From Ariolimax columbianus (Eukaryota; Mollusca; Gastropoda; Stylommatophora; Arionidae): 64,000 bases of DNA. Each line of letters begins with the position of its first letter. Position 1 is the first letter of the stretch. Of the stretch, positions 10,510 to 21,009 are shown piece after piece. The notes under the pieces were generated by a model. The model ran no database searches. It saw only the letters and a program-made list of their open reading frames with translations, and was not told the origin of the DNA. Both the position numbers and the translations under genes were made by a program. The stretch is from the NCBI GenBank assembly GCA_036924085.1, contig JAVGWX010000013.1, forward strand, positions 48,454,965-48,518,964. Direction: 5' to 3'.

Positions 10510-10760
10510 GTCTACACCTATGGTTCTCCATGGAACATAGGGCCCCAACAGATGCTCGCCATCTAATCCTATTTTGTGCAGTCTTCTTGAGTTCTGCACA
10601 GGACACACCGATCGACTTGACCTTCTCCTCGACCGTTCTCCGTCTTGTGTTTCTGTACCTTCTCACTTGCCTCTTTCCCTGTGGGTTCCAATCAAGTCCA
10701 TGTCTGGTTATGTTGTCCATCTTCTTTCTGAGAGTATGTCCTATCTATCCACATTGTCGC
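10510..10760 (-). mobile_element. LINE ORF2 C-terminal fragment
   Basis: On the minus strand the frame reads IGHTLRKKMDNITRHGLDWN then PQGKRQVRRYRNTRRRTVEE, AQNRIRWRASVGALCS and ends shortly after. LDWNPQGKRxxGRPxxTWRR and AQDRxRWRxxVxALCS are the standard last blocks of one non-LTR family. It is 5' truncated: the upstream side runs into a C-rich tract at 10761-10795. Confidence 0.8.
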
Positions 10761-10899
10761 TCCCCCCCCCCCCCCATTCCACCCCCCCCCTCCGGCCCTT
10801 CTTGCTGTACTGAATGTTGCCGTGTTCTTTCCAACGGATCTATATTTACCATTATCTGAACTGAATATCTCCAGACATCTTCTGAAAATTCAACCATCT

Positions 10900-11755
10900 T
10901 CTGCATCAAATAATATCTGTCTACGTCCTCAGAATATGTTCAATAATGAATGTGTGGTCATGTCTTGAATGATCTGACATTGTCTGCCTATTGTTAATAG
11001 CTGCGTAATAAATGTAGGCATGCCATCAGCTGTGTAAAATTGTATTTTTATGTTCTTGGCAAGCTGAACCGCTCGGTCTATGCGTTCAGTTTCTGATACC
11101 GCATGTCTATCGTCAGCTAAAAATGTAATCAGCCAACAGATTCTGTCTTTGTCTTCAACTAGCTTTCAAAATGTGTGCGTTTCAGTCATCTAACTCTGTT
11201 TTTCTAGGTTTTCTGCTATCTAACAGTGTCTGCCTAAGTCTTCAGCTATCTAACAGTCTCTGCCTATGCCTTCAGCTATCTAACAGTGTCTGCCTATGCC
11301 TTCAGCTTTCTAACAGTGTCTACCTATGCCGTCAGCTATCTAACAGTGTCTGCCTGTCTTTAGCTATCTAACACTTCCTATGTTTTCAGCTTGCCAACAC
11401 TGTCTGCTTATGTCTTCAGCCAGCAAAGACTGTGTGTATGTCTTGCAAAGACAGCTAGAAAGGACTGTCTATATGTCTTCAGCAAGAAAAGACTTTATGT
11501 ATGTCTTCAACTAGCATAGAATGTCTGTATGTCTTCAGCTAGATAACACTGTCTGTATTCTGTATGTCTTCAGCTAGCAAAGACACTCCGTATATCTCCA
11601 ATTATCAAAGACTCTCCGTATATCTTCAGCTAGCAAAAATTATCTGTATATCTCCAGCTAACAAAGGCTGTCTGTATGTCTTTAGCTAGTAAAGACTGTC
11701 TATATGCCTCCAGTTAGCAAACACTATCTGTCTATCTTCCTATATATAACGCTGA
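10900..11755. repeat. Diverged ~30-bp tandem array
   Basis: Units resemble AGCTATCTAACAGTGTCTGC then CTATGCCTTC, clearest at 11180-11390. On the right they change to AGCTAGCAAAGACTGTCTGTATGTCTTC variants. Unit length wanders from 28 to 35, so this is an old array. Confidence 0.75.
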
Positions 11756-12109
11756 AACAGCGAAATTGTTTACAACAAACAAGGAAAGTGTAAGAACAGA
11801 AGGATTAGACGGGTCGACAATCAGGGAAAGGGCAGAAATAGTGGATACTGCCCTCGTTAAATCTGTCTGCTAAACGGATCGATGTTTGCCCTGTTTTCTG
11901 GCCTGGAAGGTAGCGAAGAAGTGGTTGGGCTCGCTAGTGTAGAAATGCCTTAACCAATTATTTGTGTGTATTTAGCTGGGACTTAACAGTACAAGTGTAG
12001 AAGACATTTTGATAGCTGGATATGGCCTAGTCAAGTTCTTCTGTAAAATATAGGATCATAGATTGATTACTTGATTTATTGATTGATTGAAAGATAAAGT
12101 GGTGTTATT
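11756..12109. other. No recognisable feature
   Basis: No domain, array or dispersed family is seen. Confidence 0.35.
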
Positions 12110-12680
12110 GCTGTTCGAATCTACTTGTAGTGAATTTAGTTAACTCTTTAGTAGCGGGTTGCATTGCCGTTTGTTACATCCTGACGAGTACCTTATTAGG
12201 TGGACCCGGGTACTCCTAGCTATAATGCAAAACGGGGCTTCCTAGTAACCTCACCACTAAGGAGAATGCGGTGTCGATCTCCACTTCGTTGGCCATGTTA
12301 CCATTACACTGCCTGTTTCCAGAAGCACAAACGAGGACGTGAAGTAAAATTTTCCTCAGCATATCTCACCTGACCCCGACTACTCTTCGTCTCAATCGTG
12401 ATTAGTATGTCTCACCTGACCCTAATTACTCTTCATCCTTATCTTGATCAGTATGTTTCACCTGACCCTGATTACTCTTCTCTCCCAACTTGATGAGTAT
12501 GTATCACCTGACCCTGATCACTCTTCTCTTCTACCTTGATCAGCATGTCTCACCTGACCCTGATTACTCTTCTCTCCCAACTTGATGAGTATGTATCACC
12601 TGACCCAGATTACTCTTTGCTCCCAACTTGATGAATATATTTCACCTGACCCTGATTACTCTTTCCTTCCAAAGGTATAC
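12110..12680 (-). mobile_element. Diverged R2 with decayed array
   Basis: The left part keeps the R2 order in weakened form: TTCGAATCTACTTGTAGTGA, AGTAGCGGGTTGCATTGCCG, GTCGATCTCCACTTCGTTGG and CACTGCCTGTTTCCAG. From about 12350 there are about seven units with CTCACCTGACCCTGATTACT, and TTGATGAGTATGTAT spacers. The units are longer than 37 bp. It resembles the R2-like sequence at 20456 more than the typical copies, so it is probably an older subfamily. Confidence 0.6.
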
Positions 12681-12967
12681 GGATAAATACGTTCTTTTTT
12701 TCGTCTGGAACATCTTTTTCATTTATAATTCGTTTATACTTTCTTTTAACTTCCTCTTGTTTTCTTGGTTTTGTTCATCTACTTCATCTTTCTAAGTTTC
12801 TTCTTCTCGTCATACTTCTACCTGGCTTCCAGATATCTGTAAACGGCAACAGTTAAGTTCACTGTCACCCTATTCATTGAAGCTTAGGTCACACACTGCA
12901 TTTAGGCCTTCTCTAACAAGCTTTTAGGAAAGCCAGATCCCAGTGCTGTTTTATAGTTTTGTAAATA
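12681..12967. other. No recognisable feature; T-rich
   Basis: Pyrimidine-biased, with no frame or repeat recognised. Confidence 0.35.
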
Positions 12968-13235
12968 GGAGCCGCGTAGCGCAGTGGTTAGCGCATTGGC
13001 TTCGCATCTCAGTGGTCCTGGGTTCATTCGCCAGATGAGGCGGTAATGTTTTTTCAGACCGCAATGGCACCCCGGTCGACCCAGCCTTAAATGGGTACCG
13101 GTTCAGTCCGGGAAGTAAAAACGGCGAGGGATAGGAGACGGCTACCGCCCTCATATAGCAGAGCCTTTGAAATGTGAGATCGCTAACACCTCACACCCCT
13201 ACGGCATTAATGCTATGGGTTACTTTACTTTTTAT
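12968..13235 (+). mobile_element. SINE-B, second copy
   Basis: The head GCGTAGCGCAGTGGTTAGCG is followed by the B-box-like GGGTTCATTCGCC, then GGTCGACCCAGCC, GGGTACCGGTTCAGTCCGGG and the terminal GGTTACTTTACTTT. TTTATAGT is present on the left at 12950-12957 and on the right at 13231-13238, which may be the target duplication. Confidence 0.85.
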
Positions 13236-13725
13236 AGTAAGGGTTTTCACATATTGATGGCTGCCAGTCACATACACATCCTTCTTGTGTTCCCCTTTAC
13301 AACCTGCATGGAAGGAAAGGTGGTCCTATTATGTTTGCACTGGGAACCACTCGGATGAAAACACTTCCTACTCAGTCTGTCACTGAGGCATTATGTGTAT
13401 ATACCAGGTATGCTGAAAAAGTATCCGCCATTTGGACCGGAAAGATACAATTACTCACCTGGAGGGTTTGAAACTCTAATCCCACTTCAAGTATTCTCCT
13501 TGGGACTCCACACCTGTTGGAGGCATTTGCATTTTAGGAAGACCTCTTTGGTAATAAACTACAGCTGGGTCTTCGCCTTTCGCATATTGTCTTCTCGTAA
13601 CTCAAATAGGGTCCTTTTCAGTGGAAAGTGTAGCTTGGGGAATAGATCAAAAGTGCAAGGAGCCATGTCAGGTGAATGGGAAGATTGGTTAATCAGACGA
13701 ATGTTGTGATTGGCCAAGAAAGTAT

Positions 13726-13970
13726 TTTTTTCCGTTCGCCTTATTTCTTTAATCCGCAAGGTGGTGTGTGTTGCACTGTGGTTTTTATTTTGCGCCTGTC
13801 GGACCAGTGCATCCGACTTCAGCATGCATTTTATGTAAGGGCCTGTTTTCTCCTGCATTTTCTAAGGGTTTGCTTCCCCGGGGTAACGGCCGGTGCTGTG
13901 ATGGTGATCGAACCTATCACCTTCTGGTTGTGAGATGTGTCACTAAACCACTAGCCCACGCCGTCCCCTT
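13726..13970 (-). mobile_element. SINE-A with perfect 12-bp target duplication
   Basis: Reverse orientation: the A-rich tail appears as T at 13726-13731, the B box as GATCGAACC at 13907 and the head as CACGCCGTCCCC ending at 13970. CCAAGAAAGTAT flanks it at 13714-13725 and 13971-13982 with no mismatch. It interrupts the mariner frame between HTFL and the residues before NIRLIN. Confidence 0.95.
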
Positions 13971-14144
13971 CCAAGAAAGTATGAATCAGATACAAAAGAT
14001 GGATGGGTTCGTTGTCGTGATGGCTGGAGCTGTGAAGTTTCCGTTGTCCACAGGACAAATCGTCTCTAACAGCATCACGAAGGCGACGGATGACTCCCAT
14101 ATAGTAGTTTCACGTAGTCTTAATCTTAGTGGAACTGCTTCTAC

Positions 14145-14400
14145 AGGGGCGGATGTACTTGTGCAGGTCCCAGTTCTTGAGCTGGGTGTAGCGGGAAGGA
14201 AGATTCCCTGCTAAACAGGCTAGGCTTGGACAGCGTATTACTCCGCTGCGTTTAGACAAGTGCAGCAGATTGTGGTTATCCATTATGCGAGTCCGTCTTA
14301 ATAGACTCAAAACACACGAACTAAGTAGACCCGTAGCCTGTTAGACGCCATATCTGCTGCTCTTAATAAACCAACTAACCATGACCGGTGGTATGCCATG
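14145..14400. repeat. Segment S, copy 1
   Basis: Contains ACAGGGGCGGATGTACTTGT, GGCTAGGCTTGGACAGCGTA, GAGTCCGTCTTAATAGACTC and GCCTGTTAGACGCCAT. The same order is found at 14765-15045 and 29918-30160. The first and third copies are followed by the same sequence up to a mariner-like end; the second is not. No coding similarity is seen. Confidence 0.8.
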
Positions 14401-14764
14401 TCACATAGTTACTTGCAGGTAGTACTCTTTGGTAATGTTTTGACCTTGTGGTTCGTACTCTTGGTGCACAACCCCCACAGGAGTAAATGTAAACGGTCAA
14501 CGTGACTTTGACATTGCGTCATTTCGTCGTGAATGAAAATCCGTCGGGTGTTAAGTACACTCAATACTGAAAGACTGATTGTCAGCAACTGAAGCAATCT
14601 ACGGGCGGGAAAAAACCTCACGCATGCTCATGACGGTCATCTATGCCTCACTGCCGAAGGTTAACACGCATGCTTCCTTTTTTACCGCGGAATACAAAAA
14701 AGTCCGATACTTTTTGAACACACTTCGAGCATTTAATCGAGTCTTAGTTTAAATTTTAGTCGAC

Positions 14765-15045
14765 CCGTACTTCTACAGGGGCAGATGTCCCTGTGCAGGT
14801 CTTAGCTCTGGTATGAGCTGGATGTAACCAGGAGAAGATGTTCGTACTTAGCAGTCTAGGCTCGAGCAGCTTAATACTCAACTGCGGTGGGACAAGCGCT
14901 TACGGAGGGTTGTTAACCAATGTGTGAGTTCATCTTAATAGACTCAAACACTAGAGCAAAGCAGACCCGCAGCCTGTTAGGCGTCATCTATGGTACTCTA
15001 GACAAACCACCTAACCATTCCATATCATACAGTCGCCTCTGACGA
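14765..15045. repeat. Segment S, copy 2 (diverged)
   Basis: Direct repeat of 14145-14400 about 620 bases downstream, clearly older: CTACAGGGGCAGATGTCCCT, GTTCATCTTAATAGACTCAA and GCAGCCTGTTAGGCGTCATC are the matching points. Confidence 0.7.
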
Positions 15046-15389
15046 CATACTCTCTGTGGGGCAATGGTGCTCGTCTTGTCCTTGTCATACACAAAGACCC
15101 CGGCAGACCACTCGGGCAGACAATCGAGAGTGCAGACAATTGGATGATTGACCGTCTGTGTCGTTTAAAAAGAACTCTTCTATCGAAAACAATGGGTTTT
15201 TTTTAAAGGTAAAGGTGGGTCCCTTGACAACAATTGCCGTCAGGGATGAAGATAACTCTTCGTGGACTAAGTCGCAGCCTATGTAAGGTGGTGTAGTCAG
15301 TTCCCTTCCTTGCTGTTTATACCTTCCCCAACTCAGGTACCCATCTGCAGCTAGATCGACTGGAGGAGCGGTAGTATTAGAGCTAACCA
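15046..15389. other. No recognisable feature
   Basis: A 101-residue minus-strand frame crosses this stretch but has no domain that I recognise and no neighbour logic. Confidence 0.35.
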
Positions 15390-15482
15390 CGCTTGGATTT
15401 TTACCCGTTTCGAACCCTGGCCCGCTGTAATCCCAGTCTTTGCAAGCCAGATCACTGTCGACTTGGATACACGCTCTACTAC
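15390..15482 (-). mobile_element. tRNA-like SINE head
   Basis: Minus-strand GTAGAGCGTGTATCCAAGTC is followed by GCCAGGGTTCGAAACGGG, a good B box. The start resembles the SINE-C head (GGAGCGTGTGACCGAATGG). No full body is recognised. Confidence 0.45.
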
Positions 15483-15549
15483 TTTTTTTTTAACTTCCTC
15501 TGCAATGACCACTGAAATGACAAACAGCGCCAAGGGCTTCATCGGGGAG

Positions 15550-15610
15550 GTTGTTGTTGTTGTTTGCGAATGCCATAATGAGTAGGTTACTCTTTTGTGC
15601 GCCCTGAGGC
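15550..15610 (-). mobile_element. R2 element, tail fragment only
   Basis: TTGTTGTTGTTGTTTGCGAA then TGCCATAATGAGTAGGTTAC and TTTTGTGCGCCCTGAGG: the (CAA)n-tailed end of R2 in the same orientation as most copies. It breaks off after about 60 bp. Confidence 0.75.
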
Positions 15611-15704
15611 CAAATACGCAGCAGTGAATGGGCTAACAACAGCCATCGTTATGTAACTGGCTTCGTGGATCATGGTCAGAAGAACATAGTTGCCAGAGAC
15701 CATT

Positions 15705-15904
15705 TTTCATCTTTTTCTTTTTCTTCTTCTTCTTCATCTTCTTTTTCTTCTTCTTTTCTTCTTCTTCCTCTTAATTTTTTCCTCTTCTTTTTATTCTTTC
15801 ATTTTCTTCCTTTTTCGTCTTCTTCAAATTTCTTCTTTTTGTTCTTATTCTTTTTTGATCTGCTTCCATTTCTTCTTCTTCTTCGTCTTCGTCTTCTTCT
15901 TCTT

Positions 15905-15935
<31 letters not shown>

Positions 15936-15938
15936 TGC
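15705..15938. repeat. TTC polypyrimidine microsatellite
   Basis: An impure TTC/TTTC tract ending in about twelve pure TTC. Read on the minus strand it is the (GAA)n continuation of the R1 copy that begins immediately to its right. Confidence 0.9.
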
Positions 15939-16077
15939 GTTCGTTCTCAATCTCCCGCTACAATGTCCTGCACAGGGTTTTGCAAGTAGCAGGATGTAGT
16001 CCGGAGAACGGAATACGTTGTGTCCCTAGTTTACAGCTTGACTGCGATATTTGCACTTTATTCGACTCGACACATCC
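15939..16077 (-). mobile_element. R1 element, copy 2 (3' part)
   Basis: On the plus strand: GTTCGTTCTCAATCTCCCGC, TTGCAAGTAGCAGGATGTAG, TAGTTTACAGCTTGACTGCG and ATATTTGCACTTTATTCGAC. This is the last 140 bp of R1 in reverse, joined at its 3' end to the TTC tract. The 5' two thirds are missing. Confidence 0.8.
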
Positions 16078-16084
16078 GTCTTCC

Positions 16085-16295
16085 ACAGACAGAGACCCAG
16101 TTCCGCCTCCAAATGTTAACCTTGGTAAAAATACTGCACCCATGCAGTCTGGCTGAGTCAATATCGAAACGGGAAGGCAAACTCGCTACCAAAAAAACGT
16201 TGTCATGGCGAACTGAGAAGCGGAACAACAGCAAACCGGGGATTGAACCGGACACTTTTACTGTGAATATGGACCATCGACCACTTGGCGATTCA
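16085..16295 (-). mobile_element. tRNA-headed SINE, single copy
   Basis: Minus-strand TCGCCAAGTGGTCGATGGTC is the A-box-like head; GTGTCCGGTTCAATCCCCGG is a strong B box about 25 bases on. The body runs to about 16085. No second copy is recognised in the window. Confidence 0.6.
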
Positions 16296-16299
16296 AGCG

Positions 16300-16530
16300 C
16301 TCAAATTAGGTCCAGACTAGATATTAGGAAATATTTGTTTAAGTCAAAGAGTGGTGAATGCTTGGAATGCAGGAGGTAAGGGAGGCAGGGAAAATTAATG
16401 CATTTACGAATAAATTGGATGCGCATAGCTTTTAGAGCAAGGCAATGTAAATGAGACTGGTTGTATACAGACTCTGTAGAGTCTTCTACACCAGTACAAA
16501 GACGTTACGTTAGTTAATTTAAATAACGTA
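16300..16530 (+). mobile_element. CR1-like LINE 3' end (copy 2)
   Basis: Reads RSRLDIRKYLF, SQRVVNAWNA, GKINAFTNKLDAHSF and stop, with a one-base shift. The 3' untranslated part GTATACAGACTCTGTAGAGT matches copy 1. The 5' end is truncated at the SINE boundary. Confidence 0.85.
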
Positions 16531-16564
16531 GATATAAAATCTGTCAAACACCTCTATTCGCATT

Positions 16565-17190
16565 GCTGGTTTTGTGGTTCTTGTGGTTGTTGTGATTGTT
16601 ATTGTTGTTTTTGTTGTTGTTGAACGTCCACAATGAGTAAGTCTTCTTTTTTGTGCGTTCTTAAAAGGGCGTTAAATGGCGGTTTGTTGTAGGTTTGCTC
16701 ACATGCCGAACGTGCTGATGAAGGTGGACAGGGTTCCACCTGGCTGTTGTGATAGGCTTGGTTTCATCTGCATGTCGCTCACTATTGCGATGGATCAAGT
16801 CGAACCCCTACCTTGTAAGTCAGCCTTCCATGAAAACAGTCCATTTCCAGGGAGATACTGCGAGGAAGTCGAGATGGGGGTTTTGGCCTTTATAGTCTGC
16901 CTGACTCTGACTACCATATCCGCTCAGTATGTTTTGCCTGACTCTGACTACCATATCAGCTCAGTATGTTTTGCCTGACTCTGACTACCACATCCGCTCA
17001 GTATGTTTTGCCTGACTCTGACTATCATATCCGCTCAGTATGTTTTGCCTGACTCTGACTACCATATCCGCTCAGTATGTTTTGCCTGACTCTGACTATC
17101 ATATTCGCTCAGTATGTTTTGCCTGACTCTGACTACCATATCCGCTCAGTATTTTTTGTTTGACTCTGACTAACATATCTGATCATTATA
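16565..17190 (-). mobile_element. R2 element with array, part 1
   Basis: A TTG-rich tail (16565-16624) leads into ACGTCCACAATGAGTAAGTC, GGGCGTTAAATGGCGGTTTG, TTCATCTGCATGTCGCTCAC and GAAAACAGTCCATTTCCAGG, with GGGGGTTTTGGCC at 16877. From about 16898 there are about seven 37-bp units with CCTGACTCTGACTACCATAT then CCGCTCAGTATGTTTTG. The array is broken at about 17190 and resumes at 17930. Confidence 0.85.
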
Positions 17191-17194
17191 CTGG

Positions 17195-17929
17195 GTAGCG
17201 AGGTCTTGGCTGGACGTCCAGCTCGTTAAAGGAAAGTGAAGCGTCTGTTATAGCCTCTCATTTCCAGGTGTAGAGATCGCCGCTGGATTCACTGTTCGGC
17301 TTGCCATGCCAATGACCTCTCCTACATTATTGTGTCCCCAGTAGTATCTACATGAGGGGCCCCCTTGTCTCTTACAGAGCCTGCTGTGCGGCGCGACAGA
17401 GTACCCGGTGGTATAACTGGTTGGGCAGATTGGGCTCATTAGCAGTGATTGGCAGCCAATCTGATAGAAGATAAACTCTGACTCTAAACCCGGGTAGACG
17501 AAGCTCGTTAGCCTGTTCAGGCAGTTGGTCCAGGAGAGGAGAAACTCTGATTTTAAACCGACTAGCCCATGGAGTGCTGGTTAGTCTTGGGGCAATGAGA
17601 GTATCATCGGATGTCCCGAGTTACTAGCATCTGCGGTCAACGACTGCACTGCCTTGTAGAAACCTTGGGAGAGGGAAGGGCTGCGGAAGTAAACCCAGAC
17701 AGAAAATCCGGAGTGGAAGAACCTAAGCCGGATAGTTTTTCCGACAGCTCCTGCATCTGAGCTGGTGCCAAATCGTTATGCTTTGGATTCCTTTGGATTA
17801 CACTACCGAGACCCAGAGGGGGATCCTGTAGTTTGGTCTCCATATTCAGCGTCCAGACTTGCGCCCTGAGAGGCTACTCACAGGGTGCCACACGCATTGT
17901 CTGCAAACAACTGAGACGCCTATGAAAGA
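17195..17929. other. Insertion inside an R2 array, origin unknown
   Basis: About 735 bp separate the two halves of one 37-bp array. The stretch holds two imperfect direct copies of a block with AAACTCTGACTCTAAACC (about 17473) and AAACTCTGATTTTAAACC (about 17541). It has no recognisable coding similarity. It may be the 5' part of an unknown element. Confidence 0.5.
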
Positions 17930-18065
17930 TTATGTCTGACCCTGTCTAACATGTCTGATCAGTATATAATGCCTGACCCTGACTAACATATCCTATCACT
18001 ATATTTTACGTGACTTTGACTAACATATCCGATTAGTATAGTATGCCTAACCAGACGTTATTCTC
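17930..18065 (-). mobile_element. R2 array, part 2 with element terminus
   Basis: Three further 37-bp units (CTGACCCTGTCTAACATGTC then TGATCAGTATATAATGC and variants) end in GCCTAACCAGACGTTATTCT, the R2 terminus that closes the arrays at 32845, 39990 and 46945. The outer end therefore lies at about 18065. Confidence 0.8.
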
Positions 18066-18248
18066 GTCTTACTGGGATAGTCGACGGGTTTTTAGTCCGA
18101 GGACGACATGCCGCTTCGTCACTGCTATCGCCAAGTCGTGTGTGTTTATTTCATTCCCAACAGAAAAATGACATGCTTTAGCAGGGATTCGATCCACGGT
18201 CCTACTTGTCAGCAGGCAGGCATCTAAACCATTCGGTCACACGCTCCA
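18066..18248 (-). mobile_element. SINE-C (tRNA-headed), copy 1
   Basis: Minus-strand head GGAGCGTGTGACCGAATGGT, then GTGGATCGAATCCCTGC as B box. The body has TTTTCTGTTGGGAATGAAAT and AAGCGGCATGTCGTCC. Copies are at 45290-45475 and 51797-51992. Confidence 0.8.
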
Positions 18249-18900
18249 GTAAAAATGTAGATCATCATGTAGCATGTCCTTTGCAGAGCGTCGCTCTCAT
18301 CACAGTCCGTAAGAAAGATATTGGATCTGTTGCCAAATCTCCGGCCTGCTCCAGAGACATACCAAAGCATTTCTTGACATCTTAGAGCCAACGCCTTCTT
18401 GGTCTACCTCTGCCTCTCTTGCCCGGCGCGATACCTTCCATTACTGTTCTCTCAAGACCGTTGTGTCTTTTGATGCGGCCAAAGTATTTTAAAGTTATGT
18501 TCATGGTGGAATTTAGAAACCAGTCCCGATTTATGTTCAACTCTTGAACAATGTCTTTATTAATCTTTTTTTCGGTCCATGATATTCTGATGACCTTTCT
18601 ATAGCATTTCGACTCGAGAGACACGATTCTATTTCTTGTGATTTTGGTAACTGTCTATGTTTCGCAACCGTATGCTGTCATGGGAAAAGCACAGTTTCTC
18701 AAAATGTTCAATTTTGTTGGTTTGCCGGTACCCTGCCACAGTTTCCTCAGGTTGTGTAGCCTCTTCATTGAATTGCCAATTTCCTTCTGATTTCCTTCAG
18801 TAGTGTAGATACCGGTCCTACACACCAGGAAGATGCCATGGACCAGCAACACTTGAGGAAAACTTCAACAAATTAGGGCCAAAGGGAAGAGAATACACAG
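18249..18900 (-). mobile_element. LINE D, RT C-terminus (copy 1)
   Basis: Reading down the minus strand: NSMKRLHNLRKLWQGTGKPT and FPMTAYGCET (about 18770-18657), then SLESKCYRKVIRISWTEKKI, LKYFGRIKRHNGLERTVMEG and KRGRGRPRRRWL. A last part then contains LCKGHAT before the stop. Only one frame break lies in the middle. The 3' end (CATGTAGCATGTCCTTTGCA on the plus strand) is shared with 52628-52650, marking the family terminus. The palm domain is missing. Confidence 0.85.
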
Positions 18901-19206
18901 GAATAGACTTTGCGGAGAGCGCTCCAAGCGAAATCCTTCTTGTGTCAGTCCGTGTAACAAAAATCGATGGAAGTTCTGTAATTTTACTGCCAGCGCATTG
19001 ATTCTATCTTACTATATCCAACTCGCACATTGAGAGAGATAGGGCCCTGGAAAAGGACTCTTGTGTTGAAAGAGGACATTTGAGGATTCACTACTTAGTT
19101 TATAACAGTATTAGTTGACTAAATAGGGTTGTGCTTGGGGCTAGCAATCTCATAATGTGAAATTATTGATTTGAAACCGCCACTGGAAGCGACAGGTACA
19201 GTCTTC
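18901..19206. other. No recognisable feature
   Basis: Near 19130 GCTAGCAATCTCATAATGTG resembles 55740, where GCTAGCAACCTCATCATGTG occurs. This may be a small remnant of a LINE 5' region, but it is too short to assign. Confidence 0.35.
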
Positions 19207-19585
19207 ATGTATAAAGACCACCTGTAGTGAGAATATACCTTTTTTGTCTTGTCTTTTATAAAGGCCAGCTGTAGTGAGAATATACCTTTTTGTCTTGTCT
19301 TTTATAAAGGCCAGCTGTAGTGAGAATATACCTTTTTGTCTTGTCTTTTATAAAGGCCAGCTGTAGTGAGAATATACCTTTTTGTCTTGTCTTTTATAAA
19401 GGCCAGCTGTAGTGAGAATATACCTTTTTGTCTTGTCTTTTATAAAGGCCAGCTGTAGTGAGAATATACCTTCTTGTCTTGTCTTTTATAAAGGCCAGCT
19501 GTAGTGAGAATATACCTTTTTTCCTTGTCTTTTATAAAGGCCAGCTGTAATGAGAATATATCTTTTTGTCTTGTCTTTTATTACT
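19207..19585. repeat. 46-bp tandem array
   Basis: Eight nearly identical units: CTGTAGTGAGAATATACCTT, TTTGTCTTGTCTTTTATAAA, GGCCAG. The first and last are partial or diverged. The high identity suggests recent amplification. Confidence 0.95.
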
Positions 19586-19689
19586 CCAGCCGGACTATAG
19601 GACCGTTACCACAGTTTGATCTACTTTAGAAAGAATGAGTCAATGCAATGTGTGTGCTATTATAGTGGTGACTTCTGTAGCTTATGCTC

Positions 19690-20455
19690 CGCCTGGGGTG
19701 TTATTGTTACTGTTGTTGTTGTTTCTCGTGTTATTGCTGATGTTGTCGATGCTATTGTTGTTAGCATTGTGCTTGCTACTGTTATTGTTGTTGTTATTGT
19801 TGTTATTGTTGTTGTTATTGTTGATGTAGTTGCGGATGTTATTGTTGTTGTTATTGTTGTTGTTATTGTTGATGTAGTTGCGGATGTTATTGTTGTTGTT
19901 ATTGTTGTTATTGTTGTTGTTATTGTTGATGTAGTTGCGGATGTTATTGTTGTTGTTATTGTTGTTATTGTTGTTGTTATTGTTGATGTAGTTGCGGATG
20001 TTATTGTTGCTATGAATTTTTTTTTTGGTTATTGTTATTAATGTTGCTATTGTGGCTGCTGTTATTGAAGTTACTGTTATTACTGTTGGCGTTGCTTCTG
20101 TATGGCGGTTGTTATTTTTGTTTATTACTATTGCTGTTATTGTTGTTGTTGTTGTTATTATTGTTCTTACGTTTGTATTGTTATTGATGTTATTGTTGTT
20201 GTCATTGTTAGTTTGTGGTTGTTGTTTTTGCTATTGTTGTTGTTATCGTTGTATTATTGTTGTTATTGTTCCTAGTGATGTTGCTGCTGTCTCTATTGTT
20301 GCTGGTCTTGCTGTTAGTATTATTGTTGTTATTGCTTATTTCTTTTAGTGGTGTCAGTTTCGCTGTTCTTGTTATTGTGGTTGCTGTTGTTATTGTTATT
20401 GATATCGCTATTGTTATTGTTGTTGCTATTGCTTTCATTGTTGTAGTTGTTCGAA
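19690..20455. repeat. Long TTG/ATT microsatellite
   Basis: About 765 bp of TTG and ATTG/TTATTG runs, including a higher-order block with GTTGATGTAGTTGCGGATGT repeated four times at 19820-20005. It joins an R2-like sequence on its right at 20456. The Val/Ile and Leu-rich frames across it are composition effects. Confidence 0.9.
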
Positions 20456-20600
20456 GCGACTTTGCTGAGTTGAGAGCTAACTCGTACCGGCAATCATTTA
20501 GCAGCAGGTGACAGTGGCTCTTCTTACTTCCCGACGCCTACTTGAGATAGTCCAACTAGACTCTGGGGCAATGGGAAAAACCTCAATAAGCTGCCCACTG
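20456..20600 (-). mobile_element. Diverged R2-like sequence
   Basis: TTCGAAGCGACTTTGCTGAG, TTTAGCAGCAGGTGACAGTG and GCTGCCCACTGTTTCCATCA keep the order of the R2 subfamily at 12110. The TTG microsatellite sits where the (CAA)n tail of R2 is expected. Confidence 0.5.
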
Positions 20601-20664
20601 TTTCCATCAGTTCCTGACATTTTTTGCTAACCATTTCAAAATCTTTCCTTTCTCTCTCCTCGCA

Positions 20665-20885
20665 TGTCACATTCTAACAATCACCAATCATTGCATGTTA
20701 CAAACTAAAAATCACCAAACCTCGCATGTTACATTCCAATAATCACAAATCGTCGCAAGTCACATTATAACAATCACCAATTCTCACATATTACATTCTA
20801 ACTATCACCAATTCTCACATGCCAAGTTCTAACAATCACCAATCCCCAAAGTTCACATTATAACAATCACCAAGATTAAAATAAA
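20665..20885. repeat. ~31-bp tandem array
   Basis: About seven diverged units of the type TCGCATGTTACATTCTAACA then ATCACCAATC. Confidence 0.8.
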
Positions 20886-21009
20886 TATCAACATATGAAG
20901 TCAAAAAACGTCTTTTTATACGTTCGTCCTGAAAATGATGTTGGGAGTTGTGTTGTAATTTACAGCGAGGCTGCCTTTCGACCCGACACACACAGGGTTT
21001 CGACGAGAA
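20886..21009. repeat. Short dispersed segment
   Basis: CGTCCTGAAAATGATGTTGG then GTTGTAATTTACAGCGAGGC resembles 37890-37945 (CGTCCTGAAATTAACG, GTTTTGTAATTTGCAGCGTG). It is a small repeat of unknown type. Confidence 0.5.

Larger units (their letters stand above)
13405..14720 (-). mobile_element. mariner-like transposon, split by SINE-A
   Basis: Minus-strand frames read IRRLRDAVRDDL and LHSSSHHDNEPIH upstream of the SINE, then NIRLINQSSHSPDMAPCTFD and LFPKLHFPLKRTLFE downstream. HHDN (second catalytic Asp) and the SPDMAP block are mariner/SETMAR-type signatures. The ends look like weak inverted repeats: GAAAAAGTATCCGCCATTT at 13412-13430 against TTCAAAAAGTATCGGACTTT read on the minus strand from 14719. 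Segment S replaces part of the interior. Confidence 0.75.

Noticed and set aside
15665..16156. 163-residue frame with Leu and Phe runs
   Set aside because: It reads the TTC tract and then R1 in an arbitrary phase.
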